From NCBI GenBank assembly GCA_902782705.1, contig CACZOL010000064.1, positions 1-15,440 on the forward strand: a stretch of 15,440 nt of DNA, given 5' to 3'. Below are positions 6,860 through 14,836 of the stretch, in pieces. A program made the translations under genes and the position numbers. The first letter of the stretch is position 1. The number at the start of each line of letters is the position of its first letter. Source of the stretch: an uncultured Selenomonadaceae bacterium. GTDB lineage: Bacteria; Bacillota; Negativicutes; Selenomonadales; Selenomonadaceae. The notes under the pieces were generated by a model. It had not been told where the DNA came from. It saw only the letters and a program-made list of their open reading frames with translations, and did not search any database.

Positions 6860-6889
6860 AGAGCCGTCATGGATGTGACGGCTCTTTTC
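6860..6889 (+). terminator. Intrinsic terminator of serS
   Basis: A 10-bp perfect stem, AGAGCCGTCA (6860-6869) with TGACGGCTCT (6876-6885), has a 6-nt loop and is followed by a T-rich run (TTTTCTCT). Confidence 0.9.
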
Positions 6890-6946
6890 TCTCCAAGGGG
6901 AAAATACCTTTGCCGCAGACAAGGAATTCTTGCCATCGACGGCGAA

Positions 6947-6952
6947 TATAAT
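6947..6952 (+). promoter_or_regulatory. Possible -10 box of the aldolase-family gene
   Basis: A perfect TATAAT lies 34 nt before the ATG at 6987. No convincing -35 is found: a TTGCCA is only 11 nt upstream, and the 17-nt position reads GAATTC. There is no TG extension. It is plausible because the serS terminator lies just upstream. Confidence 0.4.
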
Positions 6953-6986
6953 TAAGGTTAAGTTGTTTTTAAAGGGAGGCGGGCAA

Positions 6987-7655
6987 ATGCTGGAATCGCT
7001 CAAGACCGTCGTCGTACAATGTGCGCAGGAAGCGGAAACGCAAGGGCTTTGTCGCTGGCGATCGGGAAATTTCAGTGCCCGGGACGAATCGACGGGACTG
7101 ATCTGCGTGACGCCGTCGGGCGTCGACCGGCGCACCATGAAGCCGGACGACGTCGTCGTGATGGACCGTGACGCACAGGTCGTCGAATCGATCAACGGAC
7201 GCAAGCCCTCCAGCGAAGCGCTGATGCACCTCGCCGCCTATGAGGAGCGCGAAGATGTTTACGCAGTCGCGCATACCCATTCTCCTTTCTCGCTGGTCTT
7301 CGCCGCTTTGGAACGGCCGATTCCCGGCCTCGTACTGGAGGCCGCGCATCTCCGCTGCACGGGCGGAAACGTCCCCGTGGCGCCGTTCGCCCCACAGGGA
7401 ACGGCGGCGCTGGCCGACTCCGTGCGCGCGCCGCTCCGCACAGGCGACGCGCTGCTGCTTGCGCGGCACGGCGTGCTGACGGTCGGCGTTTCTCTGGACG
7501 ACGCGCTCCTGAAAGCGGCGTACGTCGAAGAACTCGCCGAAGTCGCTTACCGCGCCTCCGCTCTCGCGGGAGGCGCGGAAGTGCCGGCCATGCCGCCGGA
7601 AGCCTTCACGCTTCGCTATCCGGAAAAGATAAAACTGGCGAAAAAACAGGAATGA
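6987..7655 (+). CDS. Class II aldolase/adducin-family protein (FucA/AraD-like)
   Basis: Zinc-dependent aldolase or epimerase family acting on sugar phosphates; the exact substrate is uncertain. It has 222 residues, close to L-fuculose-1-phosphate aldolase. Family motifs are intact: a phosphate-binding SGNFS (26-30) and TPSGV, the catalytic Glu77 in KPSSE, and the zinc ligands His96 and His98 in HTHSP and His161 in ARHGVLTVG. The spacing matches Glu73/His92/His94/His155 of FucA. The ATG at 6987 follows GGGAGGCGGG; the in-frame open stretch upstream lies in the promoter region. It stands alone between the serS terminator and the next promoter. Alternatives are 5-deoxyribulose- or methylthioribulose-phosphate aldolase/dehydratase or ribulose-phosphate epimerase; no sugar genes nearby help to decide. 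Confidence 0.9.
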   Translation: MLESLKTVVVQCAQEAETQGLCRWRSGNFSARDESTGLICVTPSGVDRRTMKPDDVVVMDRDAQVVESINGRKPSSEALMHLAAYEEREDVYAVAHTHSPFSLVFAALERPIPGLVLEAAHLRCTGGNVPVAPFAPQGTAALADSVRAPLRTGDALLLARHGVLTVGVSLDDALLKAAYVEELAEVAYRASALAGGAEVPAMPPEAFTLRYPEKIKLAKKQE

Positions 7656-7675
7656 GAGACAACCATTATTTTTTC

Positions 7676-7704
7676 TGCTAAAATTTGCTATAATCTGCTA
7701 TAAT
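7676..7704 (+). promoter_or_regulatory. Triple tandem extended -10 array before the yybS-gdpP-rplI-lonC-dnaB operon
   Basis: TGCTAAAAT (7676-7684), TGCTATAAT (7686-7694) and TGCTATAAT (7696-7704) repeat at exactly 10-bp steps. The last two are perfect extended -10 elements; none has a good -35. They would start transcripts near 7702 and 7712, giving a leader of about 180 nt to the yybS-like gene. Confidence 0.7.
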
Positions 7705-7742
7705 ATGTAAATCTTAACGTTAGTTATGGCATTGCCGAGAGA

Positions 7743-7859
7743 TTTTTTCGTCAGGCAAGGACGCTGATGCGAAGCCGCAGCAAAGAACTACGTCAAATAG
7801 CAAACGCATAAGCGATCGCTTATGCAAAGCGCATCGCCTGTTACAGCATGACGGAAAAA
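7743..7859 (+). repeat. Folded inverted-repeat element A in the operon leader
   Basis: The outer arms TTTTTTCGTCA (7743-7753) and TGACGGAAAAA (7849-7859) pair over 11 positions with one G-T wobble. Inside, GATGCG (7766-7771) pairs with CGCATC (7830-7835). TGCG/CGCA (7768-7771 with 7776-7779) can form a small alternative hairpin, and a perfect 20-bp palindrome sits at 7806-7825. The core GCGAAGCCGCAGC (7769-7781) followed by CTACGTC (7788-7794) recurs in element B at 15042-15068. Probably a dispersed, non-coding repeat. Confidence 0.6.
7806..7825. repeat. Perfect 20-bp palindrome
   Basis: GCATAAGCGA at 7806-7815 is followed directly by its exact reverse complement at 7816-7825, with the 8-mer GCGATCGC at the centre. 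There is no loop, so as DNA it is an ideal dimer-binding site; as RNA it can only form a hairpin by opening the centre. Confidence 0.9.
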
Positions 7860-7889
7860 GATTCGGCAACTGTCCGGAAGGATGAATGT

Positions 7890-8843
7890 ATGGCAACTCG
7901 CGTAACCTCCATGACGGAAAGCGGCCTTTTGGCCGCCATAACCGTCGTCATGGCCTTGGTCGGCGTCTATATCCCGCTGCTCGGCACCGTGGCGGTGCTG
8001 ATGTGGCCGCTTCCGATCCTCGTGCTGCTTGTGCGCCACGGACTGAAATGGGGTCTGATGGCCGTTTTCGTCGCGGGCGTGCTGACGGCGGCGCTGGTCG
8101 AGCCGGCTGTCTCTCTTCGGCTGGCGCTGGCGTTCGCCCCGGGCGGAATCGCGCTCGGTCTCGGGTTTCGCAAAAACTGGTCGTCGGTACGGACACTGAC
8201 GACCGGCATTGTCGCCTCGATGGCGGCGAAACTGGCTGCGTTCGCGCTGCTTTTCGCGCTGACGGGCATCGAGCCTTTTTCCACGCAGTTCGACGTAATG
8301 GAAAACTCTTTCGACCAGACGATCGAGATGTACCGCAGTATGGGCATGTCCGAAGCGCAGATTGACGAAGCCCGGGACAACCTGACGCAAAACCTTTCGC
8401 TGATGCGTCTTTTGCTTCCGCTGGTCATCGTCATCATGGGCCTGATGGACACGGCGCTCAACTATCTCATCGGCAGCAAGGTGCTTCGCCGTCTCGGCCA
8501 CGAGGTCAAGACGCTTCCGCCCTTCGTCGAATGGCGGCTTCCGCCGGTTTTTGTCTATGTATTCGGGTTCTCGCTGATCGGCCTTTACTGGGGCACGACC
8601 CGCGGGCTCGATCTTTTGTACCAGGCGTCGCTGAATCTTGTCATGCTCTCGACCTTCGCCGGGCTTTTACAGGGGCTTTCCGTTTACGCATACGCTTCGC
8701 GCCATTTCCACTGGCCGAAATTTTTCTCGATGGCGTTTATCACCTTCGTTATGCTGAACGGATTCTTGGTTCGCCTGCTCGCCTTCGTCGGACTGTTCGA
8801 CATGGTGCTCGACTACAGGACGCGCTATTGGAAAAACCGATAA
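7890..8843 (+). CDS. yybS: YybS-like (DUF2232) polytopic membrane protein
   Basis: Integral membrane protein of unknown biochemical role, 317 residues. The ATG at 7890 is chosen because GGAAGGA (7876-7882) precedes it by 7 nt; an in-frame ATG at 7848 lies inside the right arm of element A and lacks a ribosome-binding site. About eight hydrophobic segments are visible: two near the N-terminus (AAITVVMALVGVYIPLL, MWPLPILVLLV), two in the middle, and three or four in the C-terminal half after a polar loop (about 140-175, FDQTIEMYRSMGMSEAQIDEA). Its place directly before gdpP, rplI and dnaB matches yybS in Bacillus, which is the main basis for the name. Homologues resemble energy-coupling S components only in general architecture. 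It is the first gene of the operon. Confidence 0.85.
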   Translation: MATRVTSMTESGLLAAITVVMALVGVYIPLLGTVAVLMWPLPILVLLVRHGLKWGLMAVFVAGVLTAALVEPAVSLRLALAFAPGGIALGLGFRKNWSSVRTLTTGIVASMAAKLAAFALLFALTGIEPFSTQFDVMENSFDQTIEMYRSMGMSEAQIDEARDNLTQNLSLMRLLLPLVIVIMGLMDTALNYLIGSKVLRRLGHEVKTLPPFVEWRLPPVFVYVFGFSLIGLYWGTTRGLDLLYQASLNLVMLSTFAGLLQGLSVYAYASRHFHWPKFFSMAFITFVMLNGFLVRLLAFVGLFDMVLDYRTRYWKNR

Positions 8844-8894
8844 AAATCTTGAAGTAAGACGCTGCTTGTTTAGACTTTTTTGGGGGTGACTCTT

Positions 8895-10883
8895 TTGCCT
8901 CATAGTACCTCGGCCTGGCCGGACATTTGCATTTTGCTCGCGGCTTGCGCGATCCTCGCGGCGGCCCTCTTTTCTTTCGACGCCTATTTTGGCGGCGGCG
9001 CGGCTGTCCTCTTCCTGTGCATCGCGCTCTTCGTGCGGGAACGCAATTTGAAGCGCGAACACGATCTGGAAGCATACTTCCACGACGTCGTCAGCCAAAT
9101 CAAGCCGGTAATGAACTACGCCGTTGAAAAACTGCCGATCGCCGTTTTGATCGTCGACGCAGAAGGAACGCTTCAATGGGCGAACCGCGAGCTGGGAACG
9201 CGTCTTGGCCTGAATGAAAGCCCGAAACGCGGAACCCCGGTCAAAGAGTTCTGGCCGGAAATGATCCTGAAACCCATCTGGGGCATGACAGGCGAATACA
9301 TCTTCCGCGCCGGCGAAACGGCGTACCGCGCCGAATACCGTCCCGTACCGGTGGAGGGGCTCGACGAGCCTTTGATGGCGTTCTACGTCGTTGACGTGAC
9401 GGAGTACGAACAGCTCCGCGAAGACTTTGCCGGCAGCCGCACGGCGCTTGCCTATATCCAGATCGACAATTACGACGAAGCGCTGCAGGGGCTCGTCGAA
9501 GCGGAGCGCTCGACGCTGGCCTCGGCAATCACAAACATGCTCGACACCTGGGCGAAAGATCACGGCTGCCTGATCCAGCGCCTCAACGAAGAAAAATATG
9601 TGGCGGTCATGGAGCGCCGCGCTTTGGATCAAGCGGTGGAAGACAAGTTCAGCATCCTGGATCAAGTCCATTCGCTGAAGGGCGCGGGGAAACTTCCGAT
9701 CACGCTCTCTTTCGGCGTCGTGACGGCGGAACAGCAGTCCATTCACGAGGCGGCGCGTCAGGCCCTGAAAACGCTGGAGCTGTCCCTGGCCCGAGGCGGC
9801 GATCAGGCCGCGGTGGTCATCGACGGCAAAACGCAATTTTTCGGCGGCAAAGCGCAGGCCGTGGAAAAACACACGCGCGTCAAAGCGCGCGTCGTGGCCC
9901 ATTCGCTCCGCGAGCAGATCGAGGTCGCGGACGAAGTCTTCATCATGGGCCACAAAAACGAGGATTTCGACGTACTCGGCGCGGCGATGGGCGTCGCGCG
10001 AATGGCTTGCTACTCCAAAAAACCCGTCCGCATCATGCTCTCCGATATGAACGAAGGAATCGACAAATTCACGGACATGATGATCGACAAGCCGGAATAC
10101 AAGTCGCTTTTCCTGCACGAAAACGCGCTGGAAGAAATGACGCCGAGCGCGCGGGCGCTTCTTATTGTCGTCGATACCCATATCCCGCACATGGTCGCGT
10201 CTTCGAGGCTTCTCGCCGCAATCCCGCGCCGCATCTTGATCGACCATCACCGGCGCGGCGATTCGATCATTGAAAACCCGCAGCTTTCTTATGTCGAGCC
10301 GTCTTCCTCCTCGACCAGCGAACTCGTGGCCGAGCTTGTGATGTATTACGCCGACGATATAAAGCTGTCCCGCTTCGACGCGACGGCGCTCTACGCCGGC
10401 ATCGTCGTCGACACGAAACATTTCGGCGTGCAGACAGGCGTTCGCACGCTGGAGGCGGCGGCGTATCTCCGTCGGGCCGGTGCAGACCCGGTGCTCATCC
10501 GCCAGCTTTTCCGCGAAGATTACGAGACGAATCTCACCATCGCGAAAGCGCTGGCGTCGTCGACGCTTTACGACGGCGGCCTGATCGTCGCCTCCTGTCC
10601 GGAAGTCCAGCCGAACATCCAGGCCATCGCGGCGCAGACGGCGGACACAATGCTTCACATCGAAGGCGTGCGTATGAGTATCGTCATATTCCAGCTGGCG
10701 CAGGACGTCGTCGGTATCAGCGCGCGCGCTTCGGGCGAGCTGAACGTGCAGGTCATCATGGAAGAATTCGGCGGCGGCGGCCACCAGACCGTCGCAGGCG
10801 CGCAGGTCAAAAACGGGAGCCTGGAGGAAATCAAGGACCGCGCCGTGGAGATTGCAAAGAAATATATAGAGGAGAATGGATAA
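8895..10883 (+). CDS. gdpP: Cyclic-di-AMP phosphodiesterase GdpP
   Basis: Hydrolyses c-di-AMP to pApA, so tuning potassium, osmotic and cell-wall homeostasis; also active on pGpG-like dinucleotides. The start is the TTG at 8895, eight nt after GGGGG (8882-8886); this gives 662 residues, typical of the family. Two N-terminal membrane helices (about 8-50) are followed by a divergent PAS-like domain (about 70-165), a degenerate GGDEF domain (about 170-300, NEEKY where GGDEF would lie, so no cyclase activity expected), and the catalytic DHH/DHHA1 module. Visible metal/catalytic residues: GHKNEDFD (Asp357, Asp359), VVDTH, DHH at 450-452, and the DHHA1 signature GGGGHQ (626-631, with His630). rplI starts one nt after its stop codon. 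Confidence 0.96.
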   Translation: MPHSTSAWPDICILLAACAILAAALFSFDAYFGGGAAVLFLCIALFVRERNLKREHDLEAYFHDVVSQIKPVMNYAVEKLPIAVLIVDAEGTLQWANRELGTRLGLNESPKRGTPVKEFWPEMILKPIWGMTGEYIFRAGETAYRAEYRPVPVEGLDEPLMAFYVVDVTEYEQLREDFAGSRTALAYIQIDNYDEALQGLVEAERSTLASAITNMLDTWAKDHGCLIQRLNEEKYVAVMERRALDQAVEDKFSILDQVHSLKGAGKLPITLSFGVVTAEQQSIHEAARQALKTLELSLARGGDQAAVVIDGKTQFFGGKAQAVEKHTRVKARVVAHSLREQIEVADEVFIMGHKNEDFDVLGAAMGVARMACYSKKPVRIMLSDMNEGIDKFTDMMIDKPEYKSLFLHENALEEMTPSARALLIVVDTHIPHMVASSRLLAAIPRRILIDHHRRGDSIIENPQLSYVEPSSSSTSELVAELVMYYADDIKLSRFDATALYAGIVVDTKHFGVQTGVRTLEAAAYLRRAGADPVLIRQLFREDYETNLTIAKALASSTLYDGGLIVASCPEVQPNIQAIAAQTADTMLHIEGVRMSIVIFQLAQDVVGISARASGELNVQVIMEEFGGGGHQTVAGAQVKNGSLEEIKDRAVEIAKKYIEENG

Positions 10884-10884
10884 A

Positions 10885-11331
10885 ATGAAAGTCATATTAT
10901 TGGAAGACGTCAAGAGCGTCGGGAAAAAAGGCGACATTGTCGAGGTTTCGGAAGGTTACGGGCGCAATTTCCTCCTGCCGAAGAAACTCGCGCAGCCCGC
11001 GACCGCCCAGAACGTGAATCTGGCGAAGCAGAAAGCGGGCTCCGTCGCGCATAAGAAAGCGCAGGAAGCGGACGAGGCGAAGCTTCTCGCCGCGCAGCTC
11101 GCGAAATCGGAAGTCACGATCCCGGTCAAGGTCGGCGAAGGCGGCAAGCTCTTCGGCTCGGTCGCGGGCAAGGACGTAGCCGAGGCGCTGAAAAAAACCT
11201 ACGGCGTCGATATCGACAAGAGGAAGATCACGCTCACCGAAGAGGTCACGAGCGTCGGCGATTACGAAGCGTCGATCCGGCTCCATCCGGAGGCGTCGGC
11301 GAAAGTCGTCGTGCATGTAACGGAAGGCTGA
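10885..11331 (+). CDS. rplI: 50S ribosomal protein L9
   Basis: Large-subunit protein that binds 23S rRNA near the L1 stalk base and helps keep reading frame. The ATG at 10885 is chosen because it gives the canonical MKVILLEDVKSVGKKGD start, with AGAGGAG ending 10 nt upstream; an ATG at 10876 sits on top of that ribosome-binding site. The product has 148 residues, normal for L9. The N-terminal domain includes GYGRNFLLPKKLAQPAT, followed by the long connecting helix (about 41-75) and the C-terminal rRNA-binding domain. It is translationally coupled to gdpP (1-nt gap), and lonC starts 7 nt after its stop. Confidence 0.98.
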   Translation: MKVILLEDVKSVGKKGDIVEVSEGYGRNFLLPKKLAQPATAQNVNLAKQKAGSVAHKKAQEADEAKLLAAQLAKSEVTIPVKVGEGGKLFGSVAGKDVAEALKKTYGVDIDKRKITLTEEVTSVGDYEASIRLHPEASAKVVVHVTEG

Positions 11332-11338
11332 TGCTTTC

Positions 11339-13306
11339 ATGGGAAGCCTGTTCAATTTTTTCCAGCGGAAAATTTCGCCGGAGGAGCGCGACAGCTATAT
11401 GACGTCGCCGGAAAATCCCCTCGACCGCGAGATCGACGCGCTTTACGGAATGCTCGTGGACATTCTGGGCTCCGACAAGCTCGTCATCAAGGCGGGCAAG
11501 ATGGACGCGATGCGCTTCATGCGCTCGCCGAGCCGTGGGGAGCGCGTGCTCGCGCTGCAGCGAATCTTGCTCGAAAACCCGACCATCGAACACATTCCTT
11601 CCGACGCGGAGATCCCGAAGCTCCTGACCGAGCTTTCCGAGCGTATCGCCGACTTGATGGCGCGCCGCTCGCTGGAAGACAAGATCGAGAAGAAGATCGC
11701 CGAAAAACTGGAAGAAAATCACGAGGACTATGTAAAAGACATTCGTATGCAAGTCCTGGAAGAAGAAGACCCGCAGTCCGAGTCTCCGCAGGCCAAGGAA
11801 CGCCGCGAAGCGCTCGAGAAGCTCGATAAGGTGAAACTGACCCAGTCGGTCATGGAACTTCTGCGCCCGACGACCCCCGACGAGATCATCGGCCAGCCGC
11901 GCGCCATCCGCTCGCTGCTGGCGAAGCTTTCGTCGCCGTACCCGCAGCATTTGATCCTGTACGGACCGCCCGGCGTCGGAAAAACTACGGCCGCACGTCT
12001 CGTCCTTGAACAGGCGAAACGCGTCGAGACGTCTCCTTTCGGCCCTGACGCGCCGTTTGTCGAGACGGACGGCACGACGCTTCGCTGGGATCCACGGGAC
12101 ATGACGAATCCTTTGATCGGCTCGGTGCACGATCCGATTTACCAAGGCGCGCGACGCGACCTCGCCGACATCGGCGTGCCGGAACCGAAACCCGGTCTCG
12201 TCACCGACGCCCACGGCGGCGTCCTTTTTATCGACGAGATCGGCGAAATGGACGTCATGCTGCAAAACAAGCTCTTAAAGGTGTTGGAGGATAAACGCGC
12301 CTTTTTCGAGTCCACCTATTACGATCCCACCGATCCGAAAGTACCTCCGTACATCAAGAAGCTCTTCGACGAAGGCGCGCCCGCCGACTTCGTATTGATC
12401 GGCGCGACGACGCGGGAAGCGCGGGACATCAGTCCGGCGCTCCGATCGCGATGCGCCGAGATTTATTTCGAGCCGCTGACGCCCGCGCACATCGTCCGCA
12501 TTGTCGAAAACGCGGCAAAGAAGCTCGACGCGGCGCTGGCGGACGGCGTCGCCGAACTCATCAGCGACTACACCATCGAAGGCCGCAAGGCAATCAATAT
12601 CCTCGCCGACGCATACAGCTTCGCGCTGGAACGGCGCGAAGGCGGCGCGCCCGTCGTCATCGGCAAAGACGACGTCTACGAAGTCGCGCAGGTCAGCCGC
12701 CTCTATCAATATGTAAAGGACCGCTCGTCGGACCGTGCCGAGATCGGCCATATTTTCGGCCTCGGCGTCTCCGGCTACCTCGGCTCGGTCATCGAGATAG
12801 AGGCTGTCGCATTTCCCGCCCACGAAAAAGGAAAAGGCGCGGTGCGTTTCAACGAGACGGCGGGCAGTATGGCGAAAGACTCCGTCTTCAACGCCGCCTC
12901 TGTCGTGCGCCGCATGACGGGCCTTGAACTTTCCGACTTCGATTTGCACATCAACGTCGTCGGCGGCGGCAACATCGACGGCCCGTCGGCCGGCACGGCA
13001 ATCCTCGCGGCGATCACCAGCGCGCTGACGCGCCGGCCGCTGCGGCAGGACGTCGCCGTCACGGGCGAGATCTCGCTCTATGGACAGGTGCGTCCCGTCG
13101 GCGGCGTCTTTGAGAAGGCCTACGGCGCGAAACAAGCGGGCATGAAATCCATCATTATCCCCGCGGAAAACAAGAAAGACATTCCCGACGCGCACCTCGG
13201 GCTCTCCGTGTATCCCGTCGAGACGGCGGACGAAGCGTTCCGTCTGCTCTTCGCGGACGGCTGGGACAAAAAACAGGAAGGAACGGACGAAAATGGCGAC
13301 GGCTGA
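11339..13306 (+). CDS. lonC: LonC-type Lon-family ATP-dependent protease
   Basis: AAA+ serine protease of the LonB/LonC branch, without the large substrate-binding N domain of LonA. Of 655 residues, the first 185 or so are helical and highly charged (a coil near 100-150). Walker A GPPGVGKT (Lys215) and Walker B LFIDEIGEM (Asp299, Glu300) are intact, as is an arginine-finger region (ALRSRCAEI). Hence ATP hydrolysis is expected, unlike the degenerate LonC of Meiothermus. The protease domain has Ser550 in DGPSAG and Lys593 in VFEKA, the 43-residue spacing of the Lon dyad. The AAA core (FVETDGTTLRWDPRDMTNPL...) matches the LonB/LonC families known from spore formers. The ribosome-binding site GGAAGG lies inside the end of rplI, 11 nt before the ATG. 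It overlaps dnaB by 14 nt. Confidence 0.93.
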   Translation: MGSLFNFFQRKISPEERDSYMTSPENPLDREIDALYGMLVDILGSDKLVIKAGKMDAMRFMRSPSRGERVLALQRILLENPTIEHIPSDAEIPKLLTELSERIADLMARRSLEDKIEKKIAEKLEENHEDYVKDIRMQVLEEEDPQSESPQAKERREALEKLDKVKLTQSVMELLRPTTPDEIIGQPRAIRSLLAKLSSPYPQHLILYGPPGVGKTTAARLVLEQAKRVETSPFGPDAPFVETDGTTLRWDPRDMTNPLIGSVHDPIYQGARRDLADIGVPEPKPGLVTDAHGGVLFIDEIGEMDVMLQNKLLKVLEDKRAFFESTYYDPTDPKVPPYIKKLFDEGAPADFVLIGATTREARDISPALRSRCAEIYFEPLTPAHIVRIVENAAKKLDAALADGVAELISDYTIEGRKAINILADAYSFALERREGGAPVVIGKDDVYEVAQVSRLYQYVKDRSSDRAEIGHIFGLGVSGYLGSVIEIEAVAFPAHEKGKGAVRFNETAGSMAKDSVFNAASVVRRMTGLELSDFDLHINVVGGGNIDGPSAGTAILAAITSALTRRPLRQDVAVTGEISLYGQVRPVGGVFEKAYGAKQAGMKSIIIPAENKKDIPDAHLGLSVYPVETADEAFRLLFADGWDKKQEGTDENGDG

Positions 13307-14636
13307 ACGAATCCCACCGCAAAATATACAGGCCGAGCAGGCCGTCCTTGGCGCTATGCTCCTGAAAAAAGACGCCATCGCCGAAGCAGCGGAAAAACTC
13401 CAGCCGGAAGACTTTTACCGCGAAGCGCATCGGCTCGTCTATCAGGCGATCCTCGACCTCTTCCGCCGCGACGAAGCGGCCGACCTCGTCACCGTCACGG
13501 AGCAGCTCAAAAAGACGGATAATCTCGAAAAAGCGGGCGGCATCGCCTTTGTCACATCGCTGGCAAACGCCGTGCCGACGGCGGCGAATCTCGAATACCA
13601 TGCGCGCATCGTCCTCGAAAAGGCCCAGCTCCGGAACCTCATCAATACCGCCACCGAGATTGCGGGCGAGGCTTATGAAGACGCGGAGGAAATCGGCGAC
13701 CTGATGGACGACGCAGAAAAGAAGATCCTCGCCGTCACCGGGCGCGGCAACACCTTCGACCTGACCTCCATCGGCGACCTCGTCCTGGACGTCTTCTCCA
13801 AAGTCGAGGAACGCTCCAAGCACAAGAACGCACTGACGGGCCTCGCCTCCGGCTTTGTCGACCTCGACCGGCTGACTTCGGGCTTCCAGCCCTCCGACTT
13901 GATTCTTGTCGCGGCGCGTCCCTCCATGGGCAAGACCGCGTTCACGCTGAACATCGCAACGTATGTCGCCGTGCGCCTCCAGAAGCCCGTCGCTTTCTTT
14001 TCCCTGGAAATGTCGAACGTACAGCTCGTACAGCGTATGCTCTGCGCCGAGGGAGGCATCGACTCGCAGGCGCTTCGTTCCGGCGTACTGGAGCGCGAGG
14101 ACTGGACGCGGCTCATCTCAGCTTCCGACCGCCTGATGAAAGCGCCGATGTTCATCGACGACACACCGGGCATCACCGTTTCCGAGCTTCGTTCCAAAGC
14201 ACGCCGAATCAAGGCGCAGCACGGCCTTTCCCTCGTCGTCATCGACTACTTGCAGCTCATGCAGGGCCGCCCCGGACGAAACGGCGACAACCGCCAGCAG
14301 GAAATCTCCGAGATTTCCCGCTCGCTGAAAGCCCTCGCCCGCGAGCTTGGCGTGCCCGTCATCGCGCTGTCGCAGCTTTCGCGAAGCGTCGAAGCGCGCC
14401 AAGTCAAGCGTCCGATGCTGTCCGACCTGCGCGAATCCGGCTCCCTGGAGCAGGACGCGGATATCGTCATGTTCCTCTATCGCGAAGATTACTACGACGC
14501 GGAGACCGAACGCAAAAACATCACCGACGTCATCATCGCGAAGCACAGAAACGGCCCCATCGACACCGTGCAGCTCTTCTTCGAGAAGCGGTTCACGAAA
14601 TTCACGAACTTCGAACACACGCCAACCACCAACTAA
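13293..14636 (+). CDS. dnaB: Replicative DNA helicase DnaB
   Basis: Hexameric 5'-to-3' helicase that unwinds the replication fork and recruits primase (named DnaC in Bacillus). It has 447 residues, full length. The N-terminal domain (about 10-112, IPPQNIQAEQAVLGAML at the start) is the primase-interacting part, followed by a linker and the RecA-like domain (about 180-440). Motifs: ARPSMGKT with Lys214 (Walker A), VVIDYLQLM (Walker B), SQLSRSVEAR and the DLRESGSLEQDADIVMFLYR segment containing the arginine finger. The ATG at 13293 lies within the end of lonC, with GGAAGGA inside lonC as ribosome-binding site, so the two are coupled. It is the last gene of the operon and ends in a terminator. 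Confidence 0.98.
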   Translation: MATAERIPPQNIQAEQAVLGAMLLKKDAIAEAAEKLQPEDFYREAHRLVYQAILDLFRRDEAADLVTVTEQLKKTDNLEKAGGIAFVTSLANAVPTAANLEYHARIVLEKAQLRNLINTATEIAGEAYEDAEEIGDLMDDAEKKILAVTGRGNTFDLTSIGDLVLDVFSKVEERSKHKNALTGLASGFVDLDRLTSGFQPSDLILVAARPSMGKTAFTLNIATYVAVRLQKPVAFFSLEMSNVQLVQRMLCAEGGIDSQALRSGVLEREDWTRLISASDRLMKAPMFIDDTPGITVSELRSKARRIKAQHGLSLVVIDYLQLMQGRPGRNGDNRQQEISEISRSLKALARELGVPVIALSQLSRSVEARQVKRPMLSDLRESGSLEQDADIVMFLYREDYYDAETERKNITDVIIAKHRNGPIDTVQLFFEKRFTKFTNFEHTPTTN

Positions 14637-14646
14637 CAACGAAAAG

Positions 14647-14673
14647 CGGCGGATTTATTTCCGCCGTTTTTTT
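14647..14673 (+). terminator. Intrinsic terminator of the dnaB operon
   Basis: CGGCGGA (14647-14653) pairs with TCCGCCG (14660-14666) across a 6-nt loop. A-T and G-T pairs may extend the base, and a run of seven Ts follows (14667-14673). Confidence 0.92.
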
Positions 14674-14695
14674 GACCGCTCTCGCAATAATTATC

Positions 14696-14725
14696 TTGAC
14701 ATATTCATCTTTTCTTAGTTATAAT
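14696..14725 (+). promoter_or_regulatory. Sigma-A promoter of the flagellin leader
   Basis: A perfect TTGACA (14696-14701) and a perfect TATAAT (14720-14725) are 18 nt apart. Transcription should begin near 14732, about 430 nt before the flagellin start. I find no convincing sigma-28 (TAAA, 15 nt, CCGATA) promoter nearer the gene. Confidence 0.9.
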
Positions 14726-14791
14726 AACAATAGGAAAATGGACTTTTTTCATTATTCTTTTTTCGTAGTTCTCCAAAAGGAGTTGGCGGCT

Positions 14792-14836
14792 ATGACGTTC
14801 GTATGCAAAAAAATTGTCTTTAAGCGCAAGGGGTAA
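14792..14836 (+). CDS. Candidate 14-residue leader peptide
   Basis: ATG to TAA encodes MTFVCKKIVFKRKG. AAAAGGAG precedes the ATG by nine nt, and the frame lies 60 nt downstream of a perfect promoter. The last codons (AAG CGC AAG GGG TAA) are the left arm of the terminator at 14822-14857, so a ribosome reading it would melt the hairpin. The peptide is basic (five Lys/Arg in 14). No run of one codon points to a classic amino-acid attenuator. The coupling is inferred. Confidence 0.45.
   Translation: MTFVCKKIVFKRKG

Noticed and set aside
8667..10937. Minus-strand open frame of 756 codons opposite gdpP
   Set aside because: It shadows a protein with intact PAS-like, DHH and DHHA1 motifs. Its own translation is Arg/His/Asp-rich without domain signatures and has no sensible ribosome-binding site.
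11246..13823. Several minus-strand open frames opposite lonC and dnaB
   Set aside because: They cover the strand opposite genes with full motif sets and show the same antisense composition.
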